Shown here: positions 7,829-19,012 of the stretch, piece by piece
How positions within the stretch are numbered: the first letter of the stretch is position 1
Layout of the letters: the number at the start of each line of letters is the position of its first letter
NCBI GenBank assembly: GCA_030063045.1
Contig: JAQSEB010000082.1
Location: forward strand, 1 to 64,000
From: Pratylenchus scribneri
Lineage: Eukaryota > Nematoda > Chromadorea > Rhabditida > Pratylenchidae
Direction: 5' to 3'
Length of the DNA stretch: 64,000 bases
Notes under the pieces: model-generated
Told to the model about the DNA's origin: nothing
Database searches by the model: none
Seen by the model: the letters and a program-made list of their open reading frames with translations, nothing else
Made by a program: the position numbers and the translations under genes

Positions 7829-9151
7829 ATGAGTTGTTCCAAAAAAATAAGTGCAAAAAGTCCATTGGCTGTTGACACAGGCTTAAACATTTTCACTGTT
7901 CCCCCTACAAATGTTTCAATTCTCCGTTCACATTATAGAGAAATACTTCCATTGAGTACAATTACTCAGGATTCTCCATATCTTTTCAGAATTTTTAGTG
8001 ACAATCTATGGACTGATTTGTCCCGAATTTACCTTTATCTTGAACTTTCAATCGAGAAAAAGTCCGCAAATAATTGGGTGCCAATTGAGGATGAAGATAC
8101 TTCAGTTGGGTGTATTCAGGGAATTGGCCAAAGTTTTGTTCAACAGCTTAAAGTTTCAGTTGGAAACACAGACTTATATGATAGTGGAAGTTTATATCCG
8201 TTCAAAAACTATATGACCACCGAATTATCCTACCCAGGAAATGTAAAAGCAAATTTTCTGGCCTCCGCTGGCCACTATCCAATCCTAAAACATGATACTT
8301 TAGGAGATGAGGGTTTTAAGAAAATTGTAGCTCTTTTCGCTGAAGGCAAGCGAGCACAATTTCTCTCTAGATTGGATTTTGATTTTGGAAATCAAGAATT
8401 ATTTCTTCTGAATAATATGGATGTTTTGTTCACAATTTTCAAAGCTAAGGACAATTTTTGTATCCATACTTTGAAAGCAGCCGATACAAATAGCTATCGC
8501 CTCTTTGTACATGATGTAAAAATTTATGCGAAAATGGTAGAGGTTCAACCCTCTCTGAATTTATCAATCTATAAACAGCTGGAAAGACAACCAGCCACAT
8601 ATTCCATTCGAAAAACTGAAATGAAATCATGCTTCCTTAGCGCAGGTAGAACTTCAATAGATTATAATGCTTTTAGTGGGAATATTCCCCGAAGAATAAC
8701 TGTGACATTCGTAGAGAATGCAGCATTCAATGGAGATGCTAAGAAAACCCCATTCAATTTTAAACCATTTGACATTAGAGAAATCGCAGTCTATGCTGGA
8801 GGCCAAATTTATCCCGTTGTACCTTATAAAATGAAATTTGCCGATAATGAGTTCATTCGCCCCTATGTGGACATGTATGAAGCTTTAGGAGTGGCAAATA
8901 GTGATCGTTCATTCGATATTCCCATTGAAAAATTCAAAGAAGGATGGACATTTTTCACCATTCCCTTAACTTCCACTTTGGATGATTCTTGTGGATTTGA
9001 ACTGTTGAGAAGTGGAACAACCAGCATTCGAGTTCTTTTCAATTCAGCAATCCCAGATGGAGGGGTTGAAATGGTAGTTTTAGGTGAATTTGACCAATTG
9101 GTCATGATTGACTATAATCGACATATAGTTTCCGATTCCACACTTGGATGA
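7829..9151 (+). CDS. Major capsid protein (double jelly roll)
   Basis: 440 residues, intronless, starting 11 bp after the previous stop. The N-terminal region shows the Polinton MCP pattern: LNIFTVPPTNVSI, then YLFRIF and a DLSRIYLYLELSI strand. A later segment (LYDSGSLYPFKNYM, then ELSYP) and the second jelly-roll strands (RRITVTFVENAAFNG, FNFKPFDIREIAVYAGG, YPVVPYKM) follow. The protein forms the hexon-like shell. It is at the short end for the family but I see no truncation or frameshift. Confidence 0.9.
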   Translation: MSCSKKISAKSPLAVDTGLNIFTVPPTNVSILRSHYREILPLSTITQDSPYLFRIFSDNLWTDLSRIYLYLELSIEKKSANNWVPIEDEDTSVGCIQGIGQSFVQQLKVSVGNTDLYDSGSLYPFKNYMTTELSYPGNVKANFLASAGHYPILKHDTLGDEGFKKIVALFAEGKRAQFLSRLDFDFGNQELFLLNNMDVLFTIFKAKDNFCIHTLKAADTNSYRLFVHDVKIYAKMVEVQPSLNLSIYKQLERQPATYSIRKTEMKSCFLSAGRTSIDYNAFSGNIPRRITVTFVENAAFNGDAKKTPFNFKPFDIREIAVYAGGQIYPVVPYKMKFADNEFIRPYVDMYEALGVANSDRSFDIPIEKFKEGWTFFTIPLTSTLDDSCGFELLRSGTTSIRVLFNSAIPDGGVEMVVLGEFDQLVMIDYNRHIVSDSTLG

Positions 9152-9207
9152 TGATGAGGAGAATAATATAAATAATAATTAATTTTATTTCCATTTAGTA
9201 ATAAAAA

Positions 9208-9543
9208 ATGGAAGAATCAAATTATTACAACAAACAAGCTTTGGAAAATTTCCGCCTACTTTCCAACAACACTGAAAACAACAACAATTCCTTTCCCCTT
9301 CAATCTTTTCTAACATTTGACTCTGATTATGTCAGAAGTCAAAATGGAAAATCATTTCATCATGAAGTATTCCTATTTTTTCTACAATATCTTATTGCTT
9401 TCCCTGTATTCCTTCTTTGTTGGGTTGTGATCGTAAGCTACCTGAAAAGAAGAGGACATATAACACAAAGCGACGCTGAAAGCATGATTGATGAATTGAA
9501 GGATATTCGAATTGCCAGCCCTAATTCCCTCTTCAAAAGATGA
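9208..9543 (+). CDS. Small single-pass membrane protein of the Polinton
   Basis: 111 residues. An Asn/Gln-rich N-terminus of about 50 residues is followed by one strongly hydrophobic segment (FLQYLIAFPVFLLCWVVIV) and a charged cytosolic-type tail (SYLKRRGHITQSDAESMID). No signal peptide precedes it and no Cys-rich ectodomain is seen, so it does not resemble the fusogens reported for some worm Mavericks. TATAAATAA lies 33 nt before the start. Function unknown. Confidence 0.65.
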   Translation: MEESNYYNKQALENFRLLSNNTENNNNSFPLQSFLTFDSDYVRSQNGKSFHHEVFLFFLQYLIAFPVFLLCWVVIVSYLKRRGHITQSDAESMIDELKDIRIASPNSLFKR

Positions 9544-9611
9544 TCAACAATATTTTATTTCCATTCCCTTCATCGACGACGACGAAAACAACAACAGAAA
9601 TAACAGCAATC

Positions 9612-9720
9612 CTTTTGGACCTGTAAATTAATATTTCATGGCCACTGAGAGAGAGTGGATTATATTTATCCAACATTTACCGACTCAATGGCATAAAATA
9701 TTAATTTTAAGGTCCAAAAG
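9612..9720. repeat. Imperfect inverted repeat between convergent genes
   Basis: A 25-nt arm at 9612-9636 beginning CTTTTGGACCT pairs with the reverse complement of 9696-9720, differing at only two positions, around a 59-nt spacer. It lies between the end of the plus-strand gene block and the end of polymerase B, where two transcripts meet. It could be a terminator or processing hairpin, or a small foldback insertion. Confidence 0.75.
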
Positions 9721-9993
9721 AATTTTGCTTCCCTCCAAAAATTAAAACAAATTCATTCATCTTTATCCATTATCAAATTTCCGATTGACATTATATAAAA
9801 AAGAGTGATGAAAAATCATTTAAAAAACTCACCTTTTTATTATAATGTCATTTCGGAGATTTTGATCGAAAAATTATTTAAACAACTTTTATTCATTAAG
9901 GAGGAAAATTCAGGTAAATTTTTAAAATTAATAAACAAACGAATTTTTAAATAAAATGAAAAATAATGAATTAAAATGTGAACAAAAATCCAT

Positions 9994-12900
9994 TTAATTA
10001 TTTTGATGTCCAAAAGGCAAAATTTGTTCTCTCATCGTTCGGACAATTCCTTTTTTGTAAACCGATTGATATTTCTTTATTGTAGGCCGCATATAAACCA
10101 TTCCCCGCTTTGTTCGACAAAATGTTGAATATTTAATTGAGATGGCCTTCTTTCTCTTGCTAAATTTGTTAATGTTTTTTTAATTTGCCCCAATTTTTAC
10201 CTTGTCATATTGAATTGCTGTTCCACTTGTTGAAGGATGGCAGCAAAAGTCAGTTTTTTGGAGGCAGATTCCGTAATTTGAAAGCCACGAATTTTCCGGG
10301 TCAATTTGATATCGGTTCCATCCAAAGCCGAATGCAAATAGGCATAATTTTTGGCCCCGGCAAAAACAATTTTTTGAATTCGTCGATCCGGATTTTCTTT
10401 TGCCATTTCGCCCAGAAAAGTACCTATTGAATTTTTATATTGAAAATGTTTATTTCCCCCCCCCCCCGTTTTCCCAACCTTCTTTTATTGTTTTTTGGCC
10501 AATTTTTCTTTTTATAAAAAGCGAATCGGTATCACAATATAAAATGCAATTGTCCAATTTTACTGCCTCCATTATTCGGCGATAAAGCAATCGTCGGCCA
10601 TGACTTGTCACACATGAAGCGATCAAAACATTATTTGTGCCGGGTTCCTCGATAAATTCCTCTTTTCTTCTGAAAACCACTCGGTCCAGGTGTTCATTCA
10701 AATGCACAACATCGAGAACTTCAATGCAGGGGTCGGCCACCAATTCATGGAATTCCTTTGCTGAACGGGTTATTTGGACGGATGTTGAGTTTACCCGTTG
10801 ACAGAGTTTCCCCCATAATGCATTGAGGAGCAACTTTCTGTAAAAAATCATTCAATTGAACATTTTTTAAAAAATTTATAAACTCACATAATTTCCCGAA
10901 GACCTTTATTGAAAACCATTTGTTCTGGGTCAATTTCAATGCCTTCCTTTTGGGCATAATCCCGAATAAACTCCTCTTTTTGCTGCTCAGTTTTCACATG
11001 TGAAGGCCAACCTGATGATTCAACCTAATAAAGGGAAAAAAGAATTTTGAATTTTCAAAAAAAAAATAATTTCTTACTTTCATTTTAAGCAAAGTGTTGA
11101 TGTATTTTCGAAAAAGGTCCTTCCTTTCACCGCCATCGGTCCATTGTCTGTCCTCCCAATGCCAAATCTTTTAGGGAATATTAATTAATAAAAAAATTTT
11201 TTCCCTCTAAATACTTCATAAACATCCAAAAATGTATATCCCAACTGTAGGCCTAGTTCTATATCTTCATCCACGAGGGCATCGATCCACGACCGTTGTT
11301 CATCCGAATGCCGGCATTTTTTCAATTGTTTATCGGCACATTTAGAGCAAAGAGGAAAGACGAGAAGATGCTCTTTTGTGCGGTATGGAAGAAAAGGTGG
11401 AAGCATTTCTTTGGTCGAAAGCAGGGGCATTCTCTTTGGAGGCAATATGCGAACCAGATAAAATCCTTTGATGTATAAACCATTGGGAAATTTTGCTGAT
11501 GACCATGGAAGAGAGGGCAATTCCAACCGATCCAAATCCTCTTTGCCATAAACATTCGGAGAACCGAGTGGATATCTGCCATTTTTCATAACCGATGGAT
11601 ACATTGAAACCTTTGAATAAAAAAATGGGATAAATCAAAAATATTTTTACATCTTTCCATATTTGTCCCCCATTTTTAATAATTTTCCCCAATTTGTAAA
11701 CTTACAATATCAAAATGCTCAATAATTGTGTCGGGTTCGGTGACGGAATCGGCATAAAGCCGGAATGGCTCTACTCTTCCTCCTCTCAAACCATTTAGTC
11801 GGGGGTGAAGAGGAGGAGGAGGCAAATCGGCTCGATTCCACAATTTTCGAAGTTTGGAATTTTTGTTGAGCATTTGTCGAACAGCGCATTGCCAAACCTC
11901 CACCACTTTATAACCCCGACGCTCGAGTTCCAATTTTCTCATTTGGCTGCGGGCAAACAAATCCTCGGCAGTTCGATTTCCTTGCAAAATTTGTTTGCGG
12001 TCCCTATAGCATTTCACACATCCTTTTTGAAAAAATGGAATTTTTTATGGAAAAAGGTAAAAATTTACCGTGGTATCGGCATCCGTTATATTCAATAATA
12101 ATTGGAGGGCCACCATCATTTGATTCGATCAATCCATCAACCCGATATGTCATCCCATCGGGTGAATATTCGCCTTTTGTGGAGTCGGCAGTTCGAATTT
12201 TTTTCCCAGTAATTTTTGAAAAAATGTAAAAGAATCTCCTTGCTTCGTTACTCTGGACGTGTGCCGGCCTAAGACCCGATTCGGGAAGATTGATCATCAT
12301 ATTCGGCTTGAGAAATTGCGCGCGCCATATTGTTACAGCAAGTCCGGCAATAGTAGAGCATAGATCGAATGGGTCCACATTTGGAGAAATTTTTTGAATA
12401 ATTTCTTTGAATTTCAGGCAGCCGATTCTATTTTTATATTTTTGGAATATATTTTTAATTTTAAACATGAAAATACCTTAATAATTGCACATCATTAGAA
12501 CAATATTCAATGAGGGCCGATTTTAGGTCAAAAGGTGTCCGCCAATTTGCTGAATACCATTGTTTTAATTCCGCCAATTCCATTTGTTTCATTTGTGATG
12601 GGCAATAATATTTGATTGGAGGGAGGCGATCCAATGGTTTATTCAAATTCTCCATACGATTCCACAGATGTGGAAAAGGAGGTTTTTTTTGGACTCCGCT
12701 TCCTTGCATTCCAAATGTGTCAAAAAGGCGAGAGAGAGGGCCTTGGATAAAATTGATGGAATCCTTGAACAAAATTCGCCTTCGGTGGCTTCCTCCCAAA
12801 TAAATGCGATAAATTTTAAGTCCTATTCGTTAAAAATGAGTTTGATTTTCATTTTCCAAAATGATTCTATCTTACCGGTCATTGTTAATGATGGCGCAAA

Positions 12901-15567
12901 ATTTTGACGATAAATTGCAGACAAAAGAAGATGGAGATCAAATTTTCCTCCATTGTGGGCAAGAACAATTGTTTTGATTTCAATACTGCCCTGTGAAATT
13001 AAAAACATGAGGAATTGGTCGCTGGGAGTCCTTCCGCCTTCGAATGTGTGGAAATGAAGAAGTCGAGGATTGGACGGGTCAATTTGATTCTTTTTGAAGC
13101 GGAAATTCTTCCCCCAAATTCCACAACAACAATCCTTTGCATACTTTCGAGCATTCGGAAATTTTTTATTTCCAGTTGGAATTTGAACTTCAGGATCCAT
13201 TGAGCATTTATTACAGACTATTTCACAAATAATTAGGTTTGGCACTTGACGTCGACACTTTAAAATATTTTTGATCAAAACACCCCTATTTTCCGCTTAC
13301 TCGAACACCATTGATCAACACTTTTTGGTCCTGACAAGTTTCAATGTCGAAAAAAATGTAGCGAATAGCCTCATCTTCGTTTTCTTCTTTTTCCTCTTCA
13401 TTTCCCATTTTAAAAAATAAAGGTTGAACATAACAATGGTGCTCATCGGTTAATGATCGAATGGCCGAACAATTTTGGCAAGGAAAAAATGTGGAGCATT
13501 CTTTGGCCCTTTCATTCGAACATACATGTTTTTTCCCTCTTTTGTAAACCTATTCAAAAAATTATATTCCAAATTCCAATACTAAAAAATACTTACAACT
13601 TTATTACATTCTGGGCAGAAAAATCTTTCCATGCAAATTGAAATTCCACCTTTTTTCCCCATTTTTGCATGATTTTGAAAACATCGTTCATTGGGGAAAT
13701 AAAATCCACATTTAGAGCAATGAATGGGTGGTTCCTTTCCTCGTTTGCACGGATAATTGGCCCCATAACCGTAGCACAAATAACAGCAAGCCACACATTT
13801 TTTATTATGTGATTTTTGATATACAATTGCCTCACAATCAGGGCAGAAATTTCCACGAGTCTATAGGGGAAAAAATTCAACATTAAATCGACTAAAATCA
13901 TTTGAAAATAAATATTTTCTTATTCTATTTTTTTGGAAAATTAATGATTCAATTAAATGCATTCGAAGAATCATATGAAAAACTCAATTGATCTCCAAAA
14001 TATTCCATTTGAATTAAAAATTAAATGACTTTTTTAATATTCGAATTTTATGCTGAGATTTTTCGAATATTCTTCAAAATTTCCATTTTCTTAATTAAAT
14101 TTATATCATTTGTTTATTAACCCAGTTAAACGGCAAGTTTTCATATCAAAAAACAAATTTTGAAAAATTAATTAGGTCAGAAAATAACAACTAAAAAAAC
14201 AAACCACAATTTAAACATTTTTCAAAAAAATTATCAATCCTTTTTCCAATTTCCATTCCATTTAAGAATTTTAAAAATGGTATAAATTTTTTTATGATTA
14301 TTCATTTTGAATATTCAAAATTTTAGAAAAGTAAATAAATTATTTAAAATTTAACCTGCATTAGTTTTTTCATGTTCAAAATTAAATCAAAGTGATTCCC
14401 TTGCAGCAATATAAAAATGTTGTTTCTTGCTGTTGATTTTCCTTTATAGACAACTTTGAAACCTTTCTCGGCATTAATACAAATAAAACGGATTAGGCCG
14501 GGAAATTTGGTATTGAATAATTTTTGTATTATGGCCAGATGATTGATGTTATATGAGCGGAGATTTTGTTTTATGCCAACAGTTTTAAGCAAAAATATAG
14601 ACAAATCCTTCTGTTTATCCGGGTCGGCATAAAGAGAATTGAATTTGGATTGTTCCTGAAATGTAGCTGCTAAACCCATCACAATCGAGCGGAATAAGCA
14701 GAGATTGTCATCGTTGTAAATAGGCAAAATTCCCCTTTTTTTGGCCATAAAATAGAGTTGTGGAGATTTGGGAAAACAACCACCAAAAAGTCGACGTCTC
14801 CTCCTCCATTTTGCATTTTTTGATTTGATTTTTTTCACTGTAATATTATATAATTTCCATAATTAATTTTATCAAAAAACAATGAAATTATGCACAATTT
14901 TTGATCAACAAATTTCTGTTTTAATAAAGCGAAATGACCATTTTAAAGGTGTATTTAATGGATTAATTTTTGGTTTTTTCAAAATAAAATTCGATAATTT
15001 CATATTTTTTGATCCAATTTTGGATAATTGGTAAATTTTTAATCTCTATTTTTAAAATATTCCATGATAGAAAACAAACCGTTTTCTTTGATCCCCCAAA
15101 GGCCGTATAATTTAATTTGGTTAACTGTTTTGAAAATACGAAATTTTCCTCCACTTTGCTTTGCGAGGAGCATTATGGCTTCCGCCATTGATTCAGCCGA
15201 ATTTTGATCCCTAGGTCTCAAAGGAACGAAAAATGGATAGTCCATATAATAATTTGTCCATTGTAGGGCCAGTTTTTCCGGAAGACCTTTTCAAAAAATG
15301 AAAAAAATTCAATTTAAATCGGAATTAAGTACCATTGTAATTTTCCAATCTATTGATTAACGACTGAAAAATTTCCAATAAAACATCTTTTGGGTCCCAT
15401 GCACATTTCAATTTAAAAATTTGCAAATTAATAATCTCGGTGTATGAATTGCGGCTTGAAGATCTCGAATTTTCCACATTTAGTATTTTCATGAAGTCCC
15501 GAATTGTTGTTCCTTGTCTTTTCTTCCTTCTTTTGTTTAGAAAAATATCTTCCGGTTCATCGAACAT
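9994..15567 (-). CDS. Protein-primed family B DNA polymerase of the Polinton, 15 exons
   Basis: Exons on the minus strand: 15567-15333, 15286-15080, 14837-14356, 13860-13597, 13549-13301, 13257-12876, 12822-12477, 12427-12069, 12022-11706, 11610-11215, 11167-11078, 11024-10888, 10837-10479, 10423-10201, 10159-9994. They sum to 4212 nt, exactly 1404 codons, with phases agreeing at every junction. An OTU-like segment (NDDNLCLFRSIV) is followed by paired CxxC zinc motifs (CPDCEAIV, CSKCGFYF, CPECNKVV). Exonuclease motifs FFDIET, LAHNGGKFD and YCSNDV are present, as are polymerase motif A (DIVSMYPSVM), motif B (KLLLNALWGK), motif C (YCDTDS) and the LGEMAKE and KNYAY thumb signatures. All catalytic residues are intact. 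It replicates the element from a protein primer. The second intron (donor GTTTGT) is the least certain. A further 5' exon is possible. Confidence 0.9.
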
Positions 15568-16730
15568 AATTATTTTTTGAGCTGATTTGAACAAATCTGA
15601 AATAATTTAAATAGAAAATTGAGCAAATTTGAAAAAAATTCTTTGTATTAAAATGCAAAAATGACCAAAATTAATATAATTTAATGGATTTTTTCCAGCA
15701 AAAACTGGAATGAAAATCATTTTTGAATTTTTGCCTAAATACGGTGATCGATTTTTGGGGGCTTCCCTTTATTCAAAAGAGTCATTTTGACCAAAATTAA
15801 TCCAAATGAATACGCATCATTTTTCTTATTTAATTTTTAGTTTATTTTATTCAATCAAATTAAAATAATTTTTTCCCTTTTTTCCTTCCATTAATCAAAT
15901 TATTTTTATATTTTCTCAGAGGGGTAAAAAAGAGAGCAAAAGGTTGGGAAAAGGCAATTGGCATTGCTCGTTTGGGCCAGATTGCATTTGGAGATAAGAA
16001 GGTGGTAAATGGAGGCCAGGGAAAATGTTGGCCAAGGTGGAAATTGGCCTTGTTTTTGTGGCCCCAAGTTGTTTATGGAAGAAAAGAAAGGTTTTGGTGG
16101 AAAATGATGACTTTCCCATATTTTTTTTTCAGGAATGGGAAAGTTCATCATCGGTGATGGCAATAGAGCGGTAGATGGCAATAGGGCGGTGCTTCTCAAC
16201 AGCTTCATATACAAACCCGTCCCATTCATTCACATCTTCAATCAAGGTTCATTTGCCACAATAATAAAAATGGGGCTTTGGAGAATTCGGGGCAAAATTC
16301 TTTCTTCCCTCCATTCCAACATTCCTTCCATTTATCCAATTTTTATTCATTTTTCACAATTTCTTTATAATTAAAATCATATTCCTTTAAAAATTTTCCA
16401 AAAAAATTAGAATGGAGGCATCCTCCTTTATTCCTAAAACAAACTCAAAATAAATTTCCAATTCCCTATATTCCACAAAAAGACATTTTCCCTTTTTTCC
16501 ATTTTTAATAATTTAATCACATTTTCAATTAAAAATATATCTAAAACATTAAATTAGAGGCATCATTCCCCCATTTCATTTTTGAAAAATCTAAAATACA
16601 TGCCTCTTTTCCCCGATCATAATCCATTTTTTCAAAAAATATCGAGGCAATTTTCCCCTTTAATCTTTGAAAAATTTAAAATAAATTCCTCATTTTCATT
16701 TAAATTTTGAATTAATAATCCATAATTTTC
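15568..16730. other. Non-coding AT-rich flank, probable right end of the Polinton
   Basis: About 1.1 kb without a supported gene. It holds poly-A/T-rich sequence and a short tandem duplication (two copies of GATGGCAATAG with GCGGT at about 16157-16191). The small open frames here have no splice or codon support. The element's right terminus should lie in this stretch, but no terminal repeat can be recognised because the left terminus is outside the window. Confidence 0.55.
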
Positions 16731-16776
16731 AGAGAGAAGCTTCACACAACAAATCTCTCAAAATCTGTCAATACAA

Positions 16777-18554
16777 ATGGAGTCTACCGACGATGAATGC
16801 ACAAAAGGCTTTTTGCAAGGCGATGAGCTGAAGCAGCTGGGGGACGAAATGAGCTTAGCCGATGAATTTATGGGTGGGTGGAAAATTTTGGGAAAATATT
16901 CTTATTATAAAACAGGCCTCATTGGCAAAGATGAATTGATGGGAAGTGCAGAGAAGAATGCCAAATTGGACAAAAAGGATGCCACCAAACCAGAGGAAAA
17001 GGCAGAGGATGAGGAAATTCAAATTTTGGGCGGCAATAAGAAGAAGCAACCGGCGAAACTGAAACAATCCAAGCTCAAATTGGAGCCGAAGAAGAAGGCA
17101 AAGAAGAGTGTCCGCCCAATGAAGGAAAAGCCAAAACATGAGGAAGGCAAGTTTAAAATGCTTTTAATTTATTCAAAAAGTTTTATTTTCAATTCATTTC
17201 AGATTCAGAGGATTCCGAACCAGTTCCAGTCAAGAAGAAGAAGGCTGCCAAAAAAGCAAAGGCTGATGGTGATTTTTTATTTAATTTTATTGTATAATCA
17301 ATTCTTTTCAGATTCGGATTCGGAACCACCGGCAAAGAAGAAAGTGGCCAAAAAGGCAAAGGATGATGGTAATTCTTTACAAATTTTAAGTAAATTTTAA
17401 AAATTTATATTCAATACAGATTCCTCCGATTCGGATCGCCCTCTGGCGAAGAAGAAAATGGCCAAAAAGACAAAGGACGATGGTAATTTTTTTTACAAAT
17501 TTTCAGTAAATTTTTAAAATTTATATTCAATCCAGATTCCTCCGATTCTGACCGCCCGCCGGCAAAGAAGAAAGTGGTCAAAAAGGCCAAGGATGATGGT
17601 GATTTTTTACACATTTTATAATTAAATTTTAAAACAAAATTCCCTTTTTAGGTTCCGATGATGATTCCGGTTGGGAACCGGATTGGGAAAGTGACGATGG
17701 AAAAGACGATGAGGAGAAAGAGGAACACAGCGACGATGGCGATGAGTCGGAAGCCGGAAATGAAGAGGGCGGCAAAAAGGGTAAGCGAAAGTCTTTATTT
17801 AAAAATAATATTTTTCAAAAATAGGAAAATTCGATTGGATTTTCAAGACCAATCGCATTATCCAAACCTTCGGCCAATGCGGTGATTGCATTGAACAACA
17901 AAAATCTTTGGACCCTGTTGTGATTCAAAACCGTCACGGTTTGTTCGTCCGATTGGTGCAATGCCGAAAATGCTTTTCGGCAAATGGACGCATCCGCCAA
18001 GTGCAGGAGGGATTTCTTGAGCGTGGAAAGTGTAAGTTTAAAAATGGAAAAATCTGATTTATTTTTTTAAAATTTAGCCTTTGAATTCTTCGAAGAGACG
18101 GATGACTACAAAACGGCCGCAACAACCTACGTTCGAGCCATCGGCCAATGCACGTACTGCCGCAACAAGATGGGCCGTTTGGAGGCAAGCAAAATGGTTG
18201 AGAAGGTAAAAACTGATTTGAAATAAAACATTTTAAAATTTATTTTCAATTTTTTAGCTCGGGAAGAGCCACATCTGCCTGTTGTTGGCACAATGTACGA
18301 CCTGCGTGGGGCGCAATAAACAGCTGCAGCGCATGCACTGGGACGCCTTTTCGTCGTTGTTCAAAGGGAAAAAGGGCGGCGGAGCAGGTAAAAATCTTGA
18401 AAAAAATGACCAAACTTCTTCATTTCAATTTTTAGGAGGAGGCACCGGTGGCGGCAAAAAGCGCAAAATCAAACGAGAGGAGGATGAGGACGAAGACGAT
18501 GATGCTGAGGAATTGATGCCGAAGAAGAAAGCTGCCAAGAAGATGAAGAAATGA
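16777..18554 (+). CDS. Lys/Asp-rich nuclear-type protein with tandem mini-exons and CxxC pairs
   Basis: A spliced gene preceded by a TTTTCAG acceptor at 16731, consistent with trans-splicing. The N-terminus is acidic. It is followed by four consecutive exons of about 57-66 nt, each encoding a variant of DSDSEPPAKKKVAKKAKDD and each split in the same phase (G|AT). A Glu/Asp-rich exon and a conserved-looking domain with four CxxC pairs (CGDC, CRKC, CTYC, CTTC) come next, possibly binding zinc. The end is a basic tail (KKKAAKKMKK). The intron after GAGGAAG starts GCAAGT, a GC-AG intron. No signal peptide is seen; the basic blocks suggest a nuclear protein. I do not recognise the family. Confidence 0.75.
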
Positions 18555-19012
18555 AGTGAAATTGGATGAAAAATGAGGGGGAATTCCATGGAAAAATAAT
18601 TAATCCCCCATTCGTAATTAGTTTTTTTGATTGGAAAAAATGTTGAAGGACCCTTCCAATCATTTTTTGGGTCCGGAAAAACACAACACACATATTTGGC
18701 AAATAAAATAAAATTTTCGTAATTCAATTTTTACAATATTCTTTCAATCATTTTATTTTGGGGATTTTCAAATCGTCAATTTTTTGGGGCATTGGCATTT
18801 TTTGGGCAATATTCGGCAAAAAAGGTCGGTTTTCCACAAAGTCCATTCATATCAATCGGCTTTATGCCCCTTCAAACCCATTTGCCCCTACAACCCGCAT
18901 CCAAACACATTGACCATCATTTCCAAACTCCTCCAATACCTTTCCGCTTCAAAAAAAGGGCAGCACTCTCGAATGTTGGCCAAAAATCGCCTTTTTTGAA
19001 AAAAATAGGGCA
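18555..19012. other. Intergenic, no gene seen
   Basis: About 460 bp of 3' flank of the preceding gene, with AATAAA-type signals around 18703, running up to the truncated end of the gag relic. No open frame with support. Confidence 0.5.

Larger units (their letters stand above)
1..15567. mobile_element. Maverick/Polinton virus-like transposon (plus part of an inverted second copy)
   Basis: The set seen here is the diagnostic Polinton set: chromodomain DDE integrase, protein-primed DNA polymerase B, A32-like packaging ATPase, adenain-like cysteine protease, penton-like minor capsid protein and double-jelly-roll major capsid protein. The ATPase-to-TM-protein block is on the plus strand (2.4-9.5 kb) and polymerase B is on the minus strand (15.6-10.0 kb), converging near 9.6-10.0 kb. 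Open frames are intact apart from the right-hand ATPase copy, so the insertion looks young. The left 337 bp belong to a second copy in inverted orientation that continues outside the window. I could not find terminal inverted repeats or a target-site duplication, so the right boundary (somewhere between 15.6 and 16.7 kb) is not fixed. Confidence 0.93.

Noticed and set aside
9208..9543. Maverick fusogen
   Set aside because: Only 111 residues, one TM segment, no signal peptide or Cys-rich ectodomain.
14963..15154. Frameshift in polymerase B between exons 2 and 3
   Set aside because: A GTTTGT donor at 15079 joined to the TTACAG acceptor at 14838 keeps phase and gives a total length divisible by three, so a frameshift is not needed; the donor is weak, so some doubt remains.
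15906..16374. Small protein gene(s) in the Maverick right flank
   Set aside because: Overlapping short frames on both strands with no family motif, start context or splice structure.
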